Part shown: positions 30,618 through 40,970 of the stretch, in pieces
Position numbering within the stretch: the first letter of the stretch is position 1
Layout of the letters: each line of letters starts with the position of its first letter
Position numbers and translations under genes: made by a program
Notes under the pieces: generated by a model
The model's input: only the letters and a program-made list of their open reading frames with translations
Databases searched by the model: none
What the model was told of the DNA's origin: nothing
Source: Escherichia coli
Lineage (GTDB): Bacteria > Pseudomonadota > Gammaproteobacteria > Enterobacterales > Enterobacteriaceae
DNA length: 64,000 nucleotides
Direction of reading: 5' to 3'
Assembly: GCA_021307345.1 (NCBI GenBank)
Contig: CP089930.1
Location: 1,550,001-1,614,000, forward strand

Positions 30618-32660
30618 TCAGCCCTTAATGCCGTAGTGCTCCAGCATCGCATCCAGTTGCGGTTCGCGACCACGGAAGCGTTTGAACAGTTCCATCGGCT
30701 CTTCTGAACCGCCACGGCTCAGAATGTTGTCGAGGAACGACTGTCCAGTATCACGGTTGAAAATCCCCTCTTCCTCAAAGCGCGAGAAAGCATCCGCCGC
30801 CAGCACATCAGCCCACAGGTAGCTGTAGTAACCTGCTGCATAACCACCAGCAAAGATATGGCTAAATGCATGTGGGAAACGGCCCCATGACGGAGACGGC
30901 ACCACGGCAACCAGTTTTTTGATTTCTGCCAGGGTTTCGAGGATTTTTGCACCTTGTTCAGGACGGAACTCCGCGTGCAGACGGAAATCGAACAGGCCGA
31001 ACTCCAGCTGACGCAGAATAAACAGCGCCGCCTGGTAGTTCTTCGCCGCCAGCATTTTATCCAGCAACCCTTTCGGCAGCGGTTCGCCGGTTTCATAGTG
31101 ACCGGAGATAAACGCCAGCGCCTCCGGCTCCCAGCACCAGTTTTCCATAAACTGACTCGGCAGTTCGACCGCATCCCACGGCACACCGCTGATACCGGAA
31201 ACACCGGCGGTTTCGATGCGGGTCAGCATATGATGCAGGCCGTGACCGAACTCGTGGAACAGGGTGATCACTTCGTCATGGGTAAACAGCGCCGGTTTAC
31301 CGTTCACCGGGCGGTTGAAGTTACAGGTCAGATAAGCGACCGGTTTTTGCAGCGAACCGTCGGCTTTGCGCATCTGGCCTACGCAGTCATCCATCCACGC
31401 CCCGCCGCGCTTGTTCTCACGGGCATACAGGTCGAGGTAGAAGCTGCCGCGCAGTTCGTTGTTCTCATCATACAGTTCGAAGAAACGCACATCAGGATGC
31501 CAGACATCAACATCTTTACGCTCTTTGGCGGTGATGCCGTAAATACGTTTCACCACTTCAAACAGGCCGTTAACCGCTTTGTTTTCCGGGAAGTACGGAC
31601 GCAGTTGTTCGTCGCTGATGCTGTAGAGGTGCTGTTTCTGTTTTTCGCTATAGTAAGCGATATCCCACGGCTGCAACTCATCCACACCAAATTCGGCTTT
31701 GGCGAAGGCACGCAGTTGCGCCAGCTCTTTTTCGCCCTGCGGACGCGCGCGTTTTGCCAGATCGGTTAAGAAATCAAGCACCTGCTGCGGATTTTCTGCC
31801 ATTTTAGTGGCAAGCGATTTGAAGGCGTAGTTTTCAAAACCCAGCAATTGCGCCAGTTCGTGACGCAGCGCGAGGATCTCTTCCATCACCTTGCTGTTGT
31901 CCCACTTACCGGCGTTCGGGCCTTGATCGGAGGCGCGTGTGCTGTAAGCGCGATACATCTCTTCGCGCAGAGACTGGTTGTCGCAGTAAGTCATTACCGG
32001 CAGGTAGCTTGGGATATCCAGCGTCAGCAGGTAGCCTTCAAGTTCTTTCGCTTCGGCCTGGGCTTTTGCCGCAGCCAGCGCACTTTCTGGCATACCCGCC
32101 AGCTCAGCTTCGTCGGTAACGAGTTTAGTCCAGCCCATCGTCGCATCGAGGACGTTGTTGCTGTACTGGTTGCCCAGCTCGGAGAGACGGGTGGCAATCT
32201 CGCCGTAACGTTGCTGTTTCTCTTTCGGCAGACCGATGCCCGACAGTTCAAAATCACGCAGTGCGTTATCAACCGCTTTCTTCTGTGCCGTGTTCAGCGT
32301 GGCGTAATGATCACCATCGCGCAGATCGCGATACGCTTTATACAGTCCTTCATGTTGCCCTACCCAGGTGCTGTATTCTGACAGCAGCGGCAGCGTTTGT
32401 TCGTAGGCTTCGCGCAGCTCCGGGCTATTTTTCACCGAGTTCAGGTGGCTGACCGGGGAGAAAATACGTCCCAGCACATCGTCCACTTCTGCCAGCGGTT
32501 GGCAGAGATTTTCCCAGGTGTACGGTGCCCCCTGCGCTACCACGCGCTCCACATTTTCGCGACAGTCGTTCAGCGCCTTAGTCACGGCAGGAACGACATG
32601 TTCCGGGAGAATTTTAGAAAACGGAGGCAATTCAAAGGGAGTCAGTAACGGATTCGTCAT
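30618..32660 (-). CDS. prlC: Oligopeptidase A PrlC
   Basis: 680-residue cytoplasmic zinc metallopeptidase of family M3. The zinc motif HEFGH is in [12 protein letters not shown] near residue 470, with the third ligand Glu downstream. It degrades signal peptides and other short peptides; prlC mutations suppress signal-sequence defects. Matches E. coli in full length. First gene of prlC-rsmJ; heat-shock (sigma32) control is known in K-12. Confidence 0.97.
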   Translation of the reverse strand: MTNPLLTPFELPPFSKILPEHVVPAVTKALNDCRENVERVVAQGAPYTWENLCQPLAEVDDVLGRIFSPVSHLNSVKNSPELREAYEQTLPLLSEYSTWVGQHEGLYKAYRDLRDGDHYATLNTAQKKAVDNALRDFELSGIGLPKEKQQRYGEIATRLSELGNQYSNNVLDATMGWTKLVTDEAELAGMPESALAAAKAQAEAKELEGYLLTLDIPSYLPVMTYCDNQSLREEMYRAYSTRASDQGPNAGKWDNSKVMEEILALRHELAQLLGFENYAFKSLATKMAENPQQVLDFLTDLAKRARPQGEKELAQLRAFAKAEFGVDELQPWDIAYYSEKQKQHLYSISDEQLRPYFPENKAVNGLFEVVKRIYGITAKERKDVDVWHPDVRFFELYDENNELRGSFYLDLYARENKRGGAWMDDCVGQMRKADGSLQKPVAYLTCNFNRPVNGKPALFTHDEVITLFHEFGHGLHHMLTRIETAGVSGISGVPWDAVELPSQFMENWCWEPEALAFISGHYETGEPLPKGLLDKMLAAKNYQAALFILRQLEFGLFDFRLHAEFRPEQGAKILETLAEIKKLVAVVPSPSWGRFPHAFSHIFAGGYAAGYYSYLWADVLAADAFSRFEEEGIFNRDTGQSFLDNILSRGGSEEPMELFKRFRGREPQLDAMLEHYGIKG

Positions 32661-32708
32661 AGGTACAGTCCTGGTTAAATAGAGGGAACGAAACGCTCAC
32701 AGGCGCTT

Positions 32709-32770
32709 TCGCCGGAGGCGACGCAGACGTCTTATCCGGCCTACGTTAATAGGCCGATGCCATCCGACGC
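32709..32770. repeat. REP-like palindromic element
   Basis: Extragenic stretch with the core CTTATCCGGCCTACG and flanking CGCCGGAGGCG / GGCCGATGCCATCCGACG inverted parts, as in E. coli REP/BIME units. Between divergent prlC and rlmJ. Diverged from consensus. Confidence 0.5.
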
Positions 32771-32922
32771 GTAATGGGTAATAGCATGGGGTTAAGTGTA
32801 GTGAATTTCAATGAGAAACGTTACGCTTTCGCGGCGACGTCCTCTTTTCGGTATACTGTCCTGATATGCTTTTGTGCGCCCCAAATACGGGCCGATTTTT
32901 ACTTACCGGAACACCTTTACCC

Positions 32923-33765
32923 ATGCTCAGTTATCGCCACAGCTTTCACGCTGGCAACCACGCCGACGTCCTTAAACATACCGTTCAGAGCCTGATCATC
33001 GAGTCGCTGAAAGAGAAAGATAAACCGTTTCTCTATCTCGATACCCACGCGGGTGCCGGGCGTTATCAGTTAAGCAGCGAACACGCCGAGCGTACTGGCG
33101 AATATCTCGAAGGTATCGCCCGTATCTGGCAGCAGGACGATTTGCCCGCAGAACTGGAGCCGTACATCAATGTGGTAAAACACTTCAACCGTAGCGGACA
33201 GTTGCGTTACTACCCCGGTTCGCCGTTGATTGCCCGTCAGTTACTGCGTGAACAAGACAGCCTGCAACTGACCGAGCTACATCCGAGCGATTTCCCGTTG
33301 CTGCGTTCTGAATTTCAGAAAGACAGCCGTGCGCGCGTAGAAAAAGCCGACGGCTTCCTGCAACTGAAAGCAAAACTGCCGCCAGTTTCCCGTCGTGGCC
33401 TGATCCTTATCGACCCACCGTATGAAATGAAAACCGACTATCAGGCGGTGGTCAGCGGGATAGCAGAAGGCTACAAACGTTTCGCTACCGGCACTTACGC
33501 ATTATGGTATCCGGTGGTGTTGCGCCAGCAGATCAAGCGCATGATCCACGACCTGGAAGCGACCGGCATTCGCAAAATTCTGCAAATTGAACTGGCGGTG
33601 CTGCCGGACAGCGACCGCCGTGGTATGACCGCTTCCGGCATGATTGTGATTAATCCACCGTGGAAGCTGGAGCAGCAAATGAACAACGTGCTGCCGTGGC
33701 TGCACAGCAAACTGGTTCCGGCAGGCACCGGGCACGCCACCGTAAGCTGGATCGTGCCGGAGTAA
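32923..33765 (+). CDS. rlmJ: 23S rRNA m6A2030 methyltransferase RlmJ
   Basis: 280-residue enzyme methylating A2030 of 23S rRNA. MLSYRHSFHAGNHADVLKH start, DTHAGAGRY SAM motif near residue 42, and LIDPPYEMK (the DPPY catalytic motif of N6-adenine methyltransferases) near residue 163. ATG at 32923 is chosen over an earlier in-frame ATG because the family begins MLSYRH. Matches E. coli YhiR. Confidence 0.95.
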   Translation: MLSYRHSFHAGNHADVLKHTVQSLIIESLKEKDKPFLYLDTHAGAGRYQLSSEHAERTGEYLEGIARIWQQDDLPAELEPYINVVKHFNRSGQLRYYPGSPLIARQLLREQDSLQLTELHPSDFPLLRSEFQKDSRARVEKADGFLQLKAKLPPVSRRGLILIDPPYEMKTDYQAVVSGIAEGYKRFATGTYALWYPVVLRQQIKRMIHDLEATGIRKILQIELAVLPDSDRRGMTASGMIVINPPWKLEQQMNNVLPWLHSKLVPAGTGHATVSWIVPE

Positions 33766-33836
33766 TTGCAACCATCGCTGGCACCTATTACGTCTCGCGC
33801 TACAATCGCGGTAATCAACGATAAGGACACTCTGTC

Positions 33837-35189
33837 ATGACTAAACACTATGATTACATCGCCATCGGCGGCGGCAGCGGCGGTATCGCCTCCATCAACC
33901 GCGCGGCTATGTACGGTCAGAAATGCGCGCTGATTGAAGCCAAAGAGCTGGGCGGCACCTGCGTGAATGTTGGCTGCGTGCCGAAAAAAGTGATGTGGCA
34001 CGCGGCGCAAATCCGCGAAGCGATCCACATGTACGGCCCGGATTATGGCTTTGATACCACTATCAATAAGTTCAACTGGGAAACGTTGATCGCCAGCCGT
34101 ACCGCCTATATCGACCGTATTCATACTTCCTATGAAAACGTACTCGGTAAAAATAACGTTGATGTAATCAAGGGCTTTGCTCGCTTCGTTGATGCCAGAA
34201 CGCTGGAAGTTAACGGTGAAACCATTACGGCCGATCATATTCTGATCGCCACCGGTGGTCGCCCAAGCCACCCGGATATTCCGGGCGTGGAATACGGCAT
34301 TGATTCCGATGGTTTCTTTGCCCTACCAGCTTTGCCAGAGCGTGTAGCGGTTGTTGGTGCGGGTTACATCGCCGTTGAACTGGCTGGCGTGATTAACGGT
34401 CTCGGCGCGAAGACGCATCTGTTTGTGCGTAAACACGCGCCGCTGCGCAGCTTTGACCCGATGATCTCCGAAACGCTGGTCGAAGTGATGAACTCTGAAG
34501 GCCCGCAGCTGCACACCAATGCAATCCCGAAAGCGGTGGTGAAAAATGCCGATGGCAGCCTGACGCTGGAGCTGGAAGATGGTCGCAGTGAAACGGTAGA
34601 TTGCCTGATTTGGGCGATTGGACGTGAACCTGCCAATGACAACATCAACCTCGAAGCCGCTGGCGTTAAAACCAACGAAAAAGGCTATATCGTCGTCGAT
34701 AAATATCAAAATACCAACGTTGAAGGTATTTACGCGGTGGGCGATAACACAGGCGCAGTGGAACTGACGCCGGTCGCGGTAGCGGCAGGTCGCCGTCTCT
34801 CTGAACGCCTGTTTAATAACAAGCCGGATGAGCATCTGGATTACAGCAACATTCCGACCGTGGTCTTCAGCCATCCGCCGATTGGTACTGTTGGTTTAAC
34901 GGAGCCGCAGGCGCGCGAGCAGTACGGCGACGATCAGGTGAAAGTGTATAAATCCTCTTTCACCGCGATGTATACTGCCGTCACCACTCACCGCCAGCCG
35001 TGCCGCATGAAGCTGGTGTGCGTTGGATCGGAAGAGAAGATTGTCGGTATTCACGGCATTGGTTTTGGCATGGACGAAATGTTGCAGGGCTTCGCGGTGG
35101 CGCTGAAGATGGGCGCAACCAAAAAAGACTTCGACAACACGGTTGCCATTCACCCGACGGCGGCAGAAGAGTTCGTGACAATGCGTTAA
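33837..35189 (+). CDS. gor: Glutathione reductase Gor
   Basis: 450-residue homodimeric FAD enzyme reducing glutathione disulfide with NADPH. FAD motif GGGSGG near residue 11, redox disulfide GGTCVNVGC with Cys42 and Cys47, NADPH domain GAGYIAVE near residue 175, and C-terminal HPTAAEE with the active-site His and Glu. Complete, matches E. coli. Degraded copies of part of its 3' region may lie downstream near 35705-35790. Confidence 0.97.
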   Translation: MTKHYDYIAIGGGSGGIASINRAAMYGQKCALIEAKELGGTCVNVGCVPKKVMWHAAQIREAIHMYGPDYGFDTTINKFNWETLIASRTAYIDRIHTSYENVLGKNNVDVIKGFARFVDARTLEVNGETITADHILIATGGRPSHPDIPGVEYGIDSDGFFALPALPERVAVVGAGYIAVELAGVINGLGAKTHLFVRKHAPLRSFDPMISETLVEVMNSEGPQLHTNAIPKAVVKNADGSLTLELEDGRSETVDCLIWAIGREPANDNINLEAAGVKTNEKGYIVVDKYQNTNVEGIYAVGDNTGAVELTPVAVAAGRRLSERLFNNKPDEHLDYSNIPTVVFSHPPIGTVGLTEPQAREQYGDDQVKVYKSSFTAMYTAVTTHRQPCRMKLVCVGSEEKIVGIHGIGFGMDEMLQGFAVALKMGATKKDFDNTVAIHPTAAEEFVTMR

Positions 35190-35195
35190 ATGTTA

Positions 35196-35226
35196 AAGGG
35201 CAAAGAGTGGTGTGCTCTTTGCCCTT
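35196..35226 (+). terminator. Terminator hairpin of gor
   Basis: Perfect 12-bp stem AAGGGCAAAGAG / CTCTTTGCCCTT, 7-base loop, seven bases after the gor stop. No long T-run. Also lies just beyond dinQ on the other strand. Confidence 0.7.
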
Positions 35227-35242
35227 AGTTACGTTTCCGCTA

Positions 35243-35326
35243 TCAGTTCAGAAGCTGAAGCAGAAAGCGGATCAGTTCCAGCAGCGCAATTAACGCCCCA
35301 AGAACGATGATTGCTTTATCAATCAC
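35243..35326 (-). CDS. dinQ: SOS-induced toxic membrane peptide DinQ
   Basis: 27-residue single-helix inner-membrane peptide, read as VIDKAIIVLGALIALLELIR... and ending LLQLLN. It matches E. coli DinQ, a toxin that depolarises the membrane when over-produced and is controlled by the AgrB antisense RNA. Start GTG at 35326; an upstream ATG at about 35338 begins only a six-codon frame. It lies between gor and the agr RNAs as in K-12. The long 5' leader carries a copy of the agr repeat (35402-35434). Confidence 0.88.
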   Translation of the reverse strand: MIDKAIIVLGALIALLELIRFLLQLLN

Positions 35327-35401
35327 CCGTTTTCTCCATGCGATGGAGTGAGAATGCATCCGCTTACTCATCCACTGCCTGTCACGGCGCATGTCCCATT
35401 G

Positions 35402-35434
35402 TTAGATGACGACTATCTCACTCCGGCCAGAGCA
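35402..35434. repeat. agr-like repeat in the dinQ leader
   Basis: Closely similar (few mismatches) to the 5' parts of agrA (35601) and agrB (35832): TTAGATGACGACTATCTCA followed by CTCCGGCCAGAGC. The dinQ mRNA is transcribed through it on the minus strand, so the plus-strand agr RNAs are complementary to it. This is the likely antisense target site. Confidence 0.75.
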
Positions 35435-35600
35435 TCAGTTAACGGCACCACCCGTACTTCTGACCAGGACTTTGAAAGCGTTTATGCGCATTGTCAGAGT
35501 GAAAATGTCTCAGAGCTAACTGGATAATCACACAGTACATACAGGTTATAAAACCAGCACGTCCTTGCAATAGTTTCAGTATGGTATTAGCATTGATGCG

Positions 35601-35684
35601 TTAGATGATGACTATCTCACTCCAGCCAGAGCCACCAACTCAGGGCTGGAAAGTAAAAAACCGACGCAAAGTCGGTTTTTTTAC
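35601..35684 (+). ncRNA. agrA: Antisense RNA AgrA
   Basis: About 84 nt. Begins TTAGATGATGACTATCTCAC, contains a CCAGCC...GGCTGG hairpin, and ends in the terminator CCGACGCAAAGTCGG plus seven T (35661-35682). Its 5' half is complementary to the dinQ leader. The distance to the second copy is 231 bases, as I recall for K-12. Exact 5' end is estimated. Confidence 0.8.
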
Positions 35685-35704
35685 ATCCGGATTCGGACAA
35701 GGCT

Positions 35705-35795
35705 TAATATGACGATGACCCAGTGAAAGTATATAAATCGTCACTGCGATATATACCGAAGTGCCCCCTCCGCCAGCTGAAGAAATTGCTAATTC
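35705..35795 (+). pseudogene. Degraded fragment resembling the gor 3' region
   Basis: Stretches such as GTGAAAGTATATAAATC, CACTGCGATATATACCGAAGT and CCGCCAGCTGAAG align in order with gor at about 34937-35013 (GTGAAAGTGTATAAATC, CACCGCGATGTATACTGCCGT, CCGCCAGCCG...ATGAAG). Lies between agrA and agrB. Suggests the agr repeats arose from tandem duplication that included part of gor. Alignment was done by eye. Confidence 0.6.
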
Positions 35796-35831
35796 TTGCA
35801 ATGTTAGCCACTGGCTAATAGTATTGAGCTG

Positions 35832-35915
35832 TTAGATAAGAGCTCTCTCACTCCAGCCAGAGCCACCAACTCTGGGCTGGAAAGTAAAAAACCGACGCAA
35901 AGTCGGTTTTTTTAC
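35832..35915 (+). ncRNA. agrB: Antisense RNA AgrB
   Basis: Second copy of the agr RNA, about 84 nt: TTAGATAAGAGCTCTCTCAC, the same CCAGCC...GGCTGG hairpin and an identical terminator (T-run 35907-35913). In K-12 AgrB is the main repressor of dinQ by pairing to its leader. Differs from AgrA chiefly at its 5' end. Confidence 0.8.
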
Positions 35916-36065
35916 GTCCTGATTCAGACCTCCTTTCGAATGAATAGCCAACTCAAAATTCACACCTTTTACCTTCCTCTGCACCTACGCATCCGTTAAA
36001 ACATATATGTTTTTGACTTATCCGCTTCGAAGAGAGACACTACCTGCAACAATCAGGAGCGCAAT

Positions 36066-36419
36066 ATGTCATTTCTGTTACCCATCCAATTGTTCAAAAT
36101 TCTTGCTGATGAAACCCGTCTGGGCATCGTTTTACTGCTTAGCGAACTGGGAGAGTTATGCGTCTGCGATCTCTGCACTGCCCTCGATCAGTCGCAGCCC
36201 AAGATATCCCGCCATTTGGCATTGCTGCGTGAAAGCGGGCTATTGCTGGATCGCAAGCAAGGTAAGTGGGTTCATTACCGCCTATCGCCGCATATTCCAG
36301 CATGGGCGGCGAAAATTATTGATGAGGCCTGGCGATGTGAACAGGAAAAGGTTCAGGCTGTTATCCGTAACCTGGCCCGACAAAATTGTTCCGCAGACAA
36401 TAAGAACATTTGCAGTTAA
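36066..36419 (+). CDS. arsR: Arsenical resistance repressor ArsR
   Basis: 117-residue winged-helix repressor with the As(III)-binding motif ELCVCDLC (Cys32, Cys34, Cys37) at the start of the recognition helix, and SQPKISRHLALLRESGLL as the DNA-reading part. Released from the ars promoter by arsenite or antimonite. First gene of arsRBC. Matches E. coli chromosomal ArsR. Confidence 0.97.
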   Translation: MSFLLPIQLFKILADETRLGIVLLLSELGELCVCDLCTALDQSQPKISRHLALLRESGLLLDRKQGKWVHYRLSPHIPAWAAKIIDEAWRCEQEKVQAVIRNLARQNCSADNKNICS

Positions 36420-36473
36420 AAAATTTAGCTAAACACATATGGATTTTCGCATGTGTTTTATCCGGGAGGCATT

Positions 36474-37763
36474 ATGTTACTGGCAGGCGCTATCTTTGTC
36501 CTGACCATTGTATTGGTTATCTGGCAGCCGAAAGGTTTAGGCATCGGCTGGAGTGCGACGCTGGGCGCGGTGCTGGCGTTAATGACGGGCGTGGTTCATC
36601 CGGGCGATATTCCGGTGGTGTGGAATATCGTCTGGAATGCAACTGCCGCATTTATTGCCGTTATTATCATCAGTCTGCTGCTGGATGAATCCGGCTTTTT
36701 CGAATGGGCGGCGCTGCACGTTTCACGCTGGGGCAATGGACGCGGTCGCCTGTTGTTTACCTGGATTGTCCTGCTCGGCGCTGCCGTTGCTGCCCTGTTT
36801 GCCAATGATGGCGCGGCGCTTATTTTAACGCCGATTGTCATCGCCATGCTGCTGGCGTTAGGGTTCAGCAAAGGCACTACGCTGGCGTTCGTGATGGCGG
36901 CCGGATTCATTGCCGATACCGCCAGCCTGCCGCTTATCGTCTCGAACCTGGTGAATATCGTTTCGGCAGATTTCTTTGGTCTTGGCTTTCGCGAATATGC
37001 TTCGGTAATGGTGCCGGTGGATATCGCCGCGATTGTTGCCACGCTGGTGATGTTGCATCTCTATTTCCGCAAAGATATTCCGCAGAACTACGATATGGCG
37101 CTGCTGAAAGCACCGGCAGAAGCAATTAAAGATCCCGCCACCCTCAAAACTGGCTGGGTTGTTTTACTGCTTCTGCTGGTGGGATTTTTCGTCCTGGAAC
37201 CACTCGGCATTCCGGTAAGCGCCATTGCGGCGGTGGGTGCGCTGATTTTGTTTGTAGTCGCTAAACGCGGTCATGCTATCAATACGGGTAAAGTGCTACG
37301 CGGCGCGCCCTGGCAGATTGTCATCTTCTCGCTCGGTATGTATCTGGTGGTTTATGGCCTGCGCAATGCCGGGTTAACGGAATATCTTTCTGGCGTACTC
37401 AACGTGCTGGCGGATAACGGCCTGTGGGCCGCGACGCTGGGCACCGGATTCCTCACCGCCTTCCTCTCTTCTATTATGAACAATATGCCGACGGTACTGG
37501 TTGGCGCGTTGTCCATTGATGGCAGCACGGCATCTGGCGTTATCAAAGAAGCGATGGTTTATGCCAACGTGATTGGCTGCGATTTGGGGCCGAAAATCAC
37601 CCCAATTGGTAGCCTGGCGACGCTGCTCTGGCTGCACGTACTTTCGCAGAAGAATATGACGATTACCTGGGGATATTACTTCCGCACAGGGATTCTCATG
37701 ACCCTGCCGGTACTGTTTGTAACGCTGGTGGCGCTGGTGCTACGCCTCTCTTTCACTTTGTAA
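36474..37763 (+). CDS. arsB: Arsenite/antimonite efflux permease ArsB
   Basis: 429-residue inner-membrane protein with about 12 TM helices, exchanging As(OH)3/Sb(OH)3 for protons. [19 protein letters not shown] start; [15 protein letters not shown] and [10 protein letters not shown] segments are conserved in the family. ATG at 36474 preceded by GGGAGG. Lies 54 bases after arsR and 12 before arsC. Confidence 0.97.
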   Translation: MLLAGAIFVLTIVLVIWQPKGLGIGWSATLGAVLALMTGVVHPGDIPVVWNIVWNATAAFIAVIIISLLLDESGFFEWAALHVSRWGNGRGRLLFTWIVLLGAAVAALFANDGAALILTPIVIAMLLALGFSKGTTLAFVMAAGFIADTASLPLIVSNLVNIVSADFFGLGFREYASVMVPVDIAAIVATLVMLHLYFRKDIPQNYDMALLKAPAEAIKDPATLKTGWVVLLLLLVGFFVLEPLGIPVSAIAAVGALILFVVAKRGHAINTGKVLRGAPWQIVIFSLGMYLVVYGLRNAGLTEYLSGVLNVLADNGLWAATLGTGFLTAFLSSIMNNMPTVLVGALSIDGSTASGVIKEAMVYANVIGCDLGPKITPIGSLATLLWLHVLSQKNMTITWGYYFRTGILMTLPVLFVTLVALVLRLSFTL

Positions 37764-37775
37764 TGAGATACTGAT

Positions 37776-38201
37776 ATGAGCAACATTACCATTTATCACA
37801 ACCCGGCCTGCGGCACGTCGCGTAATACGCTGGAGATGATCCGCAACAGCGGTACAGAACCGACCATTATCTATTATCTGGAAACCCCACCGACGCGTGA
37901 TGAGCTGGTAAAACTCATTGCTGATATGGGGATTTCTGTTCGCACCCTGCTGCGTAAAAACGTTGAACCGTATGAGGAACTGGGTCTGGCAGAAGATAAA
38001 TTTACTGACGATCAGTTAACCGACTTTATGTTGCAACACCCGATTCTGATTAACCGCCCAATCGTGGTAACGCGGCTGGGAACCCGGCTGTGCCGTCCTT
38101 CGGAAGTGGTGCTGGAGATCCTGCCAGATACTCAGAAAGGGGCGTTTACCAAGGAAGACGGTGAGAAAGTGGTCGATGATTCGGGTAAACGATTAAAATA
38201 A
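37776..38201 (+). CDS. arsC: Glutaredoxin-dependent arsenate reductase ArsC
   Basis: 141-residue cytoplasmic enzyme reducing arsenate to arsenite with glutathione and glutaredoxin; the product leaves through ArsB. Catalytic Cys12 in HNPACGTSRNT; Arg residues of VTRLGTRLCRP (94 and 107 region) bind the oxyanion. Matches the E. coli chromosomal enzyme. Followed by a GGGGG...CCCCC hairpin at about 38208-38225. Confidence 0.97.
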   Translation: MSNITIYHNPACGTSRNTLEMIRNSGTEPTIIYYLETPPTRDELVKLIADMGISVRTLLRKNVEPYEELGLAEDKFTDDQLTDFMLQHPILINRPIVVTRLGTRLCRPSEVVLEILPDTQKGAFTKEDGEKVVDDSGKRLK

Positions 38202-38592
38202 ACAAAGGGGGGGTGGCTGTGCCCCCAATCTCTGACGAAGAGCGTATCATTTCTTACCGGATGCGAGATCGTGCAATCTCAGTAAATTGCGCTTCCTGCC
38301 CTCGAAGATAAATAGTTTCCATTTTAATAAATGGTTATCACCATAATGCTAATAATTAGCACTCCATGTAACATGAGATAAAAAATAAACTCATTATAAT
38401 AATTAAATAAAGAACTAATATTACGAGGAGACGGATAATAACATCATATGTCAATGCTATCCGGGACTAATATTCAAGGATATAAATATCAGACAGGTTT
38501 ACGTTACTATCAGGCATATCGCCTAAGAATCGGATGAAAACTATAAAGAAATATCTATTATGGTTTTAACATTTGTTGATAAGGATAGTAAC
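38202..38592. promoter_or_regulatory. slp upstream region
   Basis: About 390 bases, strongly AT-rich, no gene. Marks the left edge of the acid fitness island and should hold the RpoS/GadE/H-NS-responsive slp promoter. No sites assigned. Confidence 0.45.
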
Positions 38593-39159
38593 ATGAACAA
38601 GACAAAAGGTGCACTCATCTTCAGCCTTTCATTTTTTCTTGCCGCATGTAGTTCGATTCCGCAAAATATTAAAGGCAATAATCAACCTGATATTCAAAAA
38701 AGTTTTGTTGCTGTTCATAACCAACCGAATTTGTATGTTGGGCAACAGGCACGCTTTGGCGGTAAGGTTATCAACGTTATTAACGGCAAAACTGATACGT
38801 TGTTAGAAATCGCCGTATTACCGCTGGATAGCTATGCCAAACCTGACATTGAAGCCAACTATCAAGGTCGCCTGCTCGCCAGACAAAATGGCTTCCTTGA
38901 CCCAGTGAACTATCGTAATCACTTTGTTACTGTTCTCGGCACAATTCAGGGAGAACAACCTGGATTTATCAATAAAGTCCCATATAACTTCGTTGACGTG
39001 AATGTACAAGGTATTCAGGTGTGGCATTTGAGAGAAGTGGTCAACACCACCTACAACCTGTGGGATTACGGCTACGGCGCATTCTGGCCTGAACCAGGCT
39101 GGGGCGCACCTTACTACACTAATGCGGTTAGCCAGGTAACGCCAGAACTGGTGAAATAA
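38593..39159 (+). CDS. slp: Outer-membrane starvation lipoprotein Slp
   Basis: 188-residue lipoprotein. Signal peptide with lipobox LAAC, lipidated Cys19 followed by Ser-Ser (outer-membrane sorting). Matches E. coli Slp, induced by starvation and acid and linked to protection from organic-acid by-products. ATG at 38593 chosen because the signal peptide begins there. First gene of the acid fitness island, followed by dctR. Confidence 0.95.
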   Translation: MNKTKGALIFSLSFFLAACSSIPQNIKGNNQPDIQKSFVAVHNQPNLYVGQQARFGGKVINVINGKTDTLLEIAVLPLDSYAKPDIEANYQGRLLARQNGFLDPVNYRNHFVTVLGTIQGEQPGFINKVPYNFVDVNVQGIQVWHLREVVNTTYNLWDYGYGAFWPEPGWGAPYYTNAVSQVTPELVK

Positions 39160-39301
39160 TTTAGTTTAAAGATGCAGATATTTTTCAAATATCTGCATCT
39201 TTAGTATGAATATTTATATATAACAATAATTATAATATCCTCTCTATTTATTACCTTTGGCGACCTGATTATAAAGTTAATGTCCGCAACAGGAGTCGGT
39301 T

Positions 39302-39832
39302 ATGTTTCTTATAATTACCAGGGATACAATGTTTTTCACCGCGATGAAAAATATTTTAAGTAAGGGTAATGTCGTTCATATACAGAACGAAGAGGAGATC
39401 GACTTAACATTGCATCAGAATGCCTTAGTGATTATTGATACATTAATGAACAATGTCTTTCATTCTTCAATACTCAACAAAATTGAACATCTGAAGCCTG
39501 TTCATGTCATTGTTTTCTCACCGTTTAATATTAAACGCTGTCTGGGAAAAGTCCCGGTAACTTTTGTCCAGAGAAATATTACGATTATTGACTTTGTCGC
39601 GCTGCTTAATGGCAGTTACTGTTCTGTGCCAGAAGCGAATGTGTCACTCTCATGCAAACAACATCAAGTTCTGACCTGCATTGCTAATCAAATGACGACA
39701 GAAGATATTCTGGGAAAATTAAAAATTTCGCTGAAAACATTCTACTGCCATAAACACAATATTATGATGATTCTCAACCTTAAGCGGATCAACGAACTGG
39801 TACGTCATCAACATATTGATTATCTGGTCTGA
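39302..39832 (+). CDS. dctR: LuxR-family regulator DctR (YhiF)
   Basis: 176 residues; N-terminal degenerate receiver-like part and a C-terminal LuxR-type HTH (about residues 115-170: KQHQVLTCIANQMTTEDILGKLKISLKTFYCHKHNIM). Related to GadE in size and layout. Probably co-transcribed with slp. Named for an effect on dicarboxylate transport; also implicated in acid resistance. Confidence 0.92.
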   Translation: MFLIITRDTMFFTAMKNILSKGNVVHIQNEEEIDLTLHQNALVIIDTLMNNVFHSSILNKIEHLKPVHVIVFSPFNIKRCLGKVPVTFVQRNITIIDFVALLNGSYCSVPEANVSLSCKQHQVLTCIANQMTTEDILGKLKISLKTFYCHKHNIMMILNLKRINELVRHQHIDYLV

Positions 39833-39893
39833 ACTCGCCAGCCGATATTTATAAAGAGGCCCGGCGACCGCCAGACCTCCGCACAATTACGCT

Positions 39894-40922
39894 TTACGCA
39901 GTAACACCTTCCTGCGTCAATGCCGCAATCTGTTTACGCCATTGCGCTTGCTCCTGTTCGCCTTCTGTACGTTGACCATAGAGCTGCGCAATCTGCGTAC
40001 CGTCATGGGCAAACAATTCCAGACTGGTCACATAACCGTCACTGGCGGGTTTACGAGTTACCCAAGTTTCAGCAATGCACTCCTCTAAAAGGTGAAGAGT
40101 AAACGTTGGGTTGAAAATATTCAGCCAGCCTTTCATCGGCACCACTTTTTCAACCACACCGGTGAAGATCTGTACGCAACCACGGTTGCCAACAAATACC
40201 ATGATCTCATTACCGTCTTGCTGGGCGGATTCCAGTATCTGCGCCAGCGCACTATTGGGTACTTTGCAGGCCAAATCGTCTGCCACCAGATTAAACGCCT
40301 GCTGACGAGTCAGGTTGTGGCGCTTGAGCAACGTAAAAAACTGATGAACGTCGGTCATCGCCCGCCACTCTTGCTCGACCACACTGGCATCTACGTCGGT
40401 TTGTGCAGCAGTCGCATCAACGGCTTTTAACTCAAGCGGCGTATTCTCTTCGACGATAAAACGCCCCAGAAGCTCGCTCCATGCCGCCATGTCGGTATTA
40501 TCGGTGGCATAAACTTTCAGTAACGCATCGCCCTGATGATCAAAGAACTGCATACTCTGGCGTTCGCCGCGAGTCGTGGTTTCTTTTATATGGAAAACAC
40601 TGTCCCACTGATTGAGAAACAGTCGTAAATCCAGCGCGCGCGGGTTGAGTATTAATCCGGCATGACCGTTCAAATGCTGGTTCGTGAAAGCACCTATCTG
40701 CTCATGAACAGCATATTCATTCCGGCAAATGCATTTGGTTTCGCCAACGCTTTCCAGTGCTGCCAGAATTTCACGAATATTGCCACGCATCCGCCACGCA
40801 TCGTGCGTGACGCGCGCAAATGCCAGTTCTGCTTCGCTAATATTCATTAAACCTGCGATGTCACGCGCGTACTTTCCGGGATTTTGTTCTTTTAACTCAA
40901 GCCAGCGTGTGTAGTGGTTCAT
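39894..40922 (-). CDS. chuS: Haem-degrading/haem-binding protein ChuS
   Basis: 342-residue cytoplasmic protein made of two structural repeats. The haem ligand His193 counts exactly in the ALTDVHQFF-like segment (MTDVHQFF). ChuS breaks down or stores haem brought in by the Chu system. It lies 48 bases downstream of chuA on the same strand, separated by a small hairpin. Belongs to the chu insert between dctR and yhiD. Confidence 0.96.
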   Translation of the reverse strand: MNHYTRWLELKEQNPGKYARDIAGLMNISEAELAFARVTHDAWRMRGNIREILAALESVGETKCICRNEYAVHEQIGAFTNQHLNGHAGLILNPRALDLRLFLNQWDSVFHIKETTTRGERQSMQFFDHQGDALLKVYATDNTDMAAWSELLGRFIVEENTPLELKAVDATAAQTDVDASVVEQEWRAMTDVHQFFTLLKRHNLTRQQAFNLVADDLACKVPNSALAQILESAQQDGNEIMVFVGNRGCVQIFTGVVEKVVPMKGWLNIFNPTFTLHLLEECIAETWVTRKPASDGYVTSLELFAHDGTQIAQLYGQRTEGEQEQAQWRKQIAALTQEGVTA

Positions 40923-40946
40923 TGTCTCTCTTCCTTCCAGATAAAC

Positions 40947-40964
40947 GCCCCGAAATATCGGGGC
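40947..40964 (-). terminator. Hairpin between chuA and chuS
   Basis: 7-bp perfect stem GCCCCGA / TCGGGGC with a four-base loop, then GTTTATC on the minus strand. Weak or leaky terminator that could lower chuS relative to chuA. Confidence 0.55.
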
Positions 40965-40970
40965 AGATGA

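Noticed and set aside
35521-35545. LexA box for dinQ in CACAGTACATACAGG
   Set aside because: Only one half (CTGTAT on the minus strand) fits; the second half lacks ACAG at the right spacing, so it was not annotated even though dinQ is SOS-induced in K-12.
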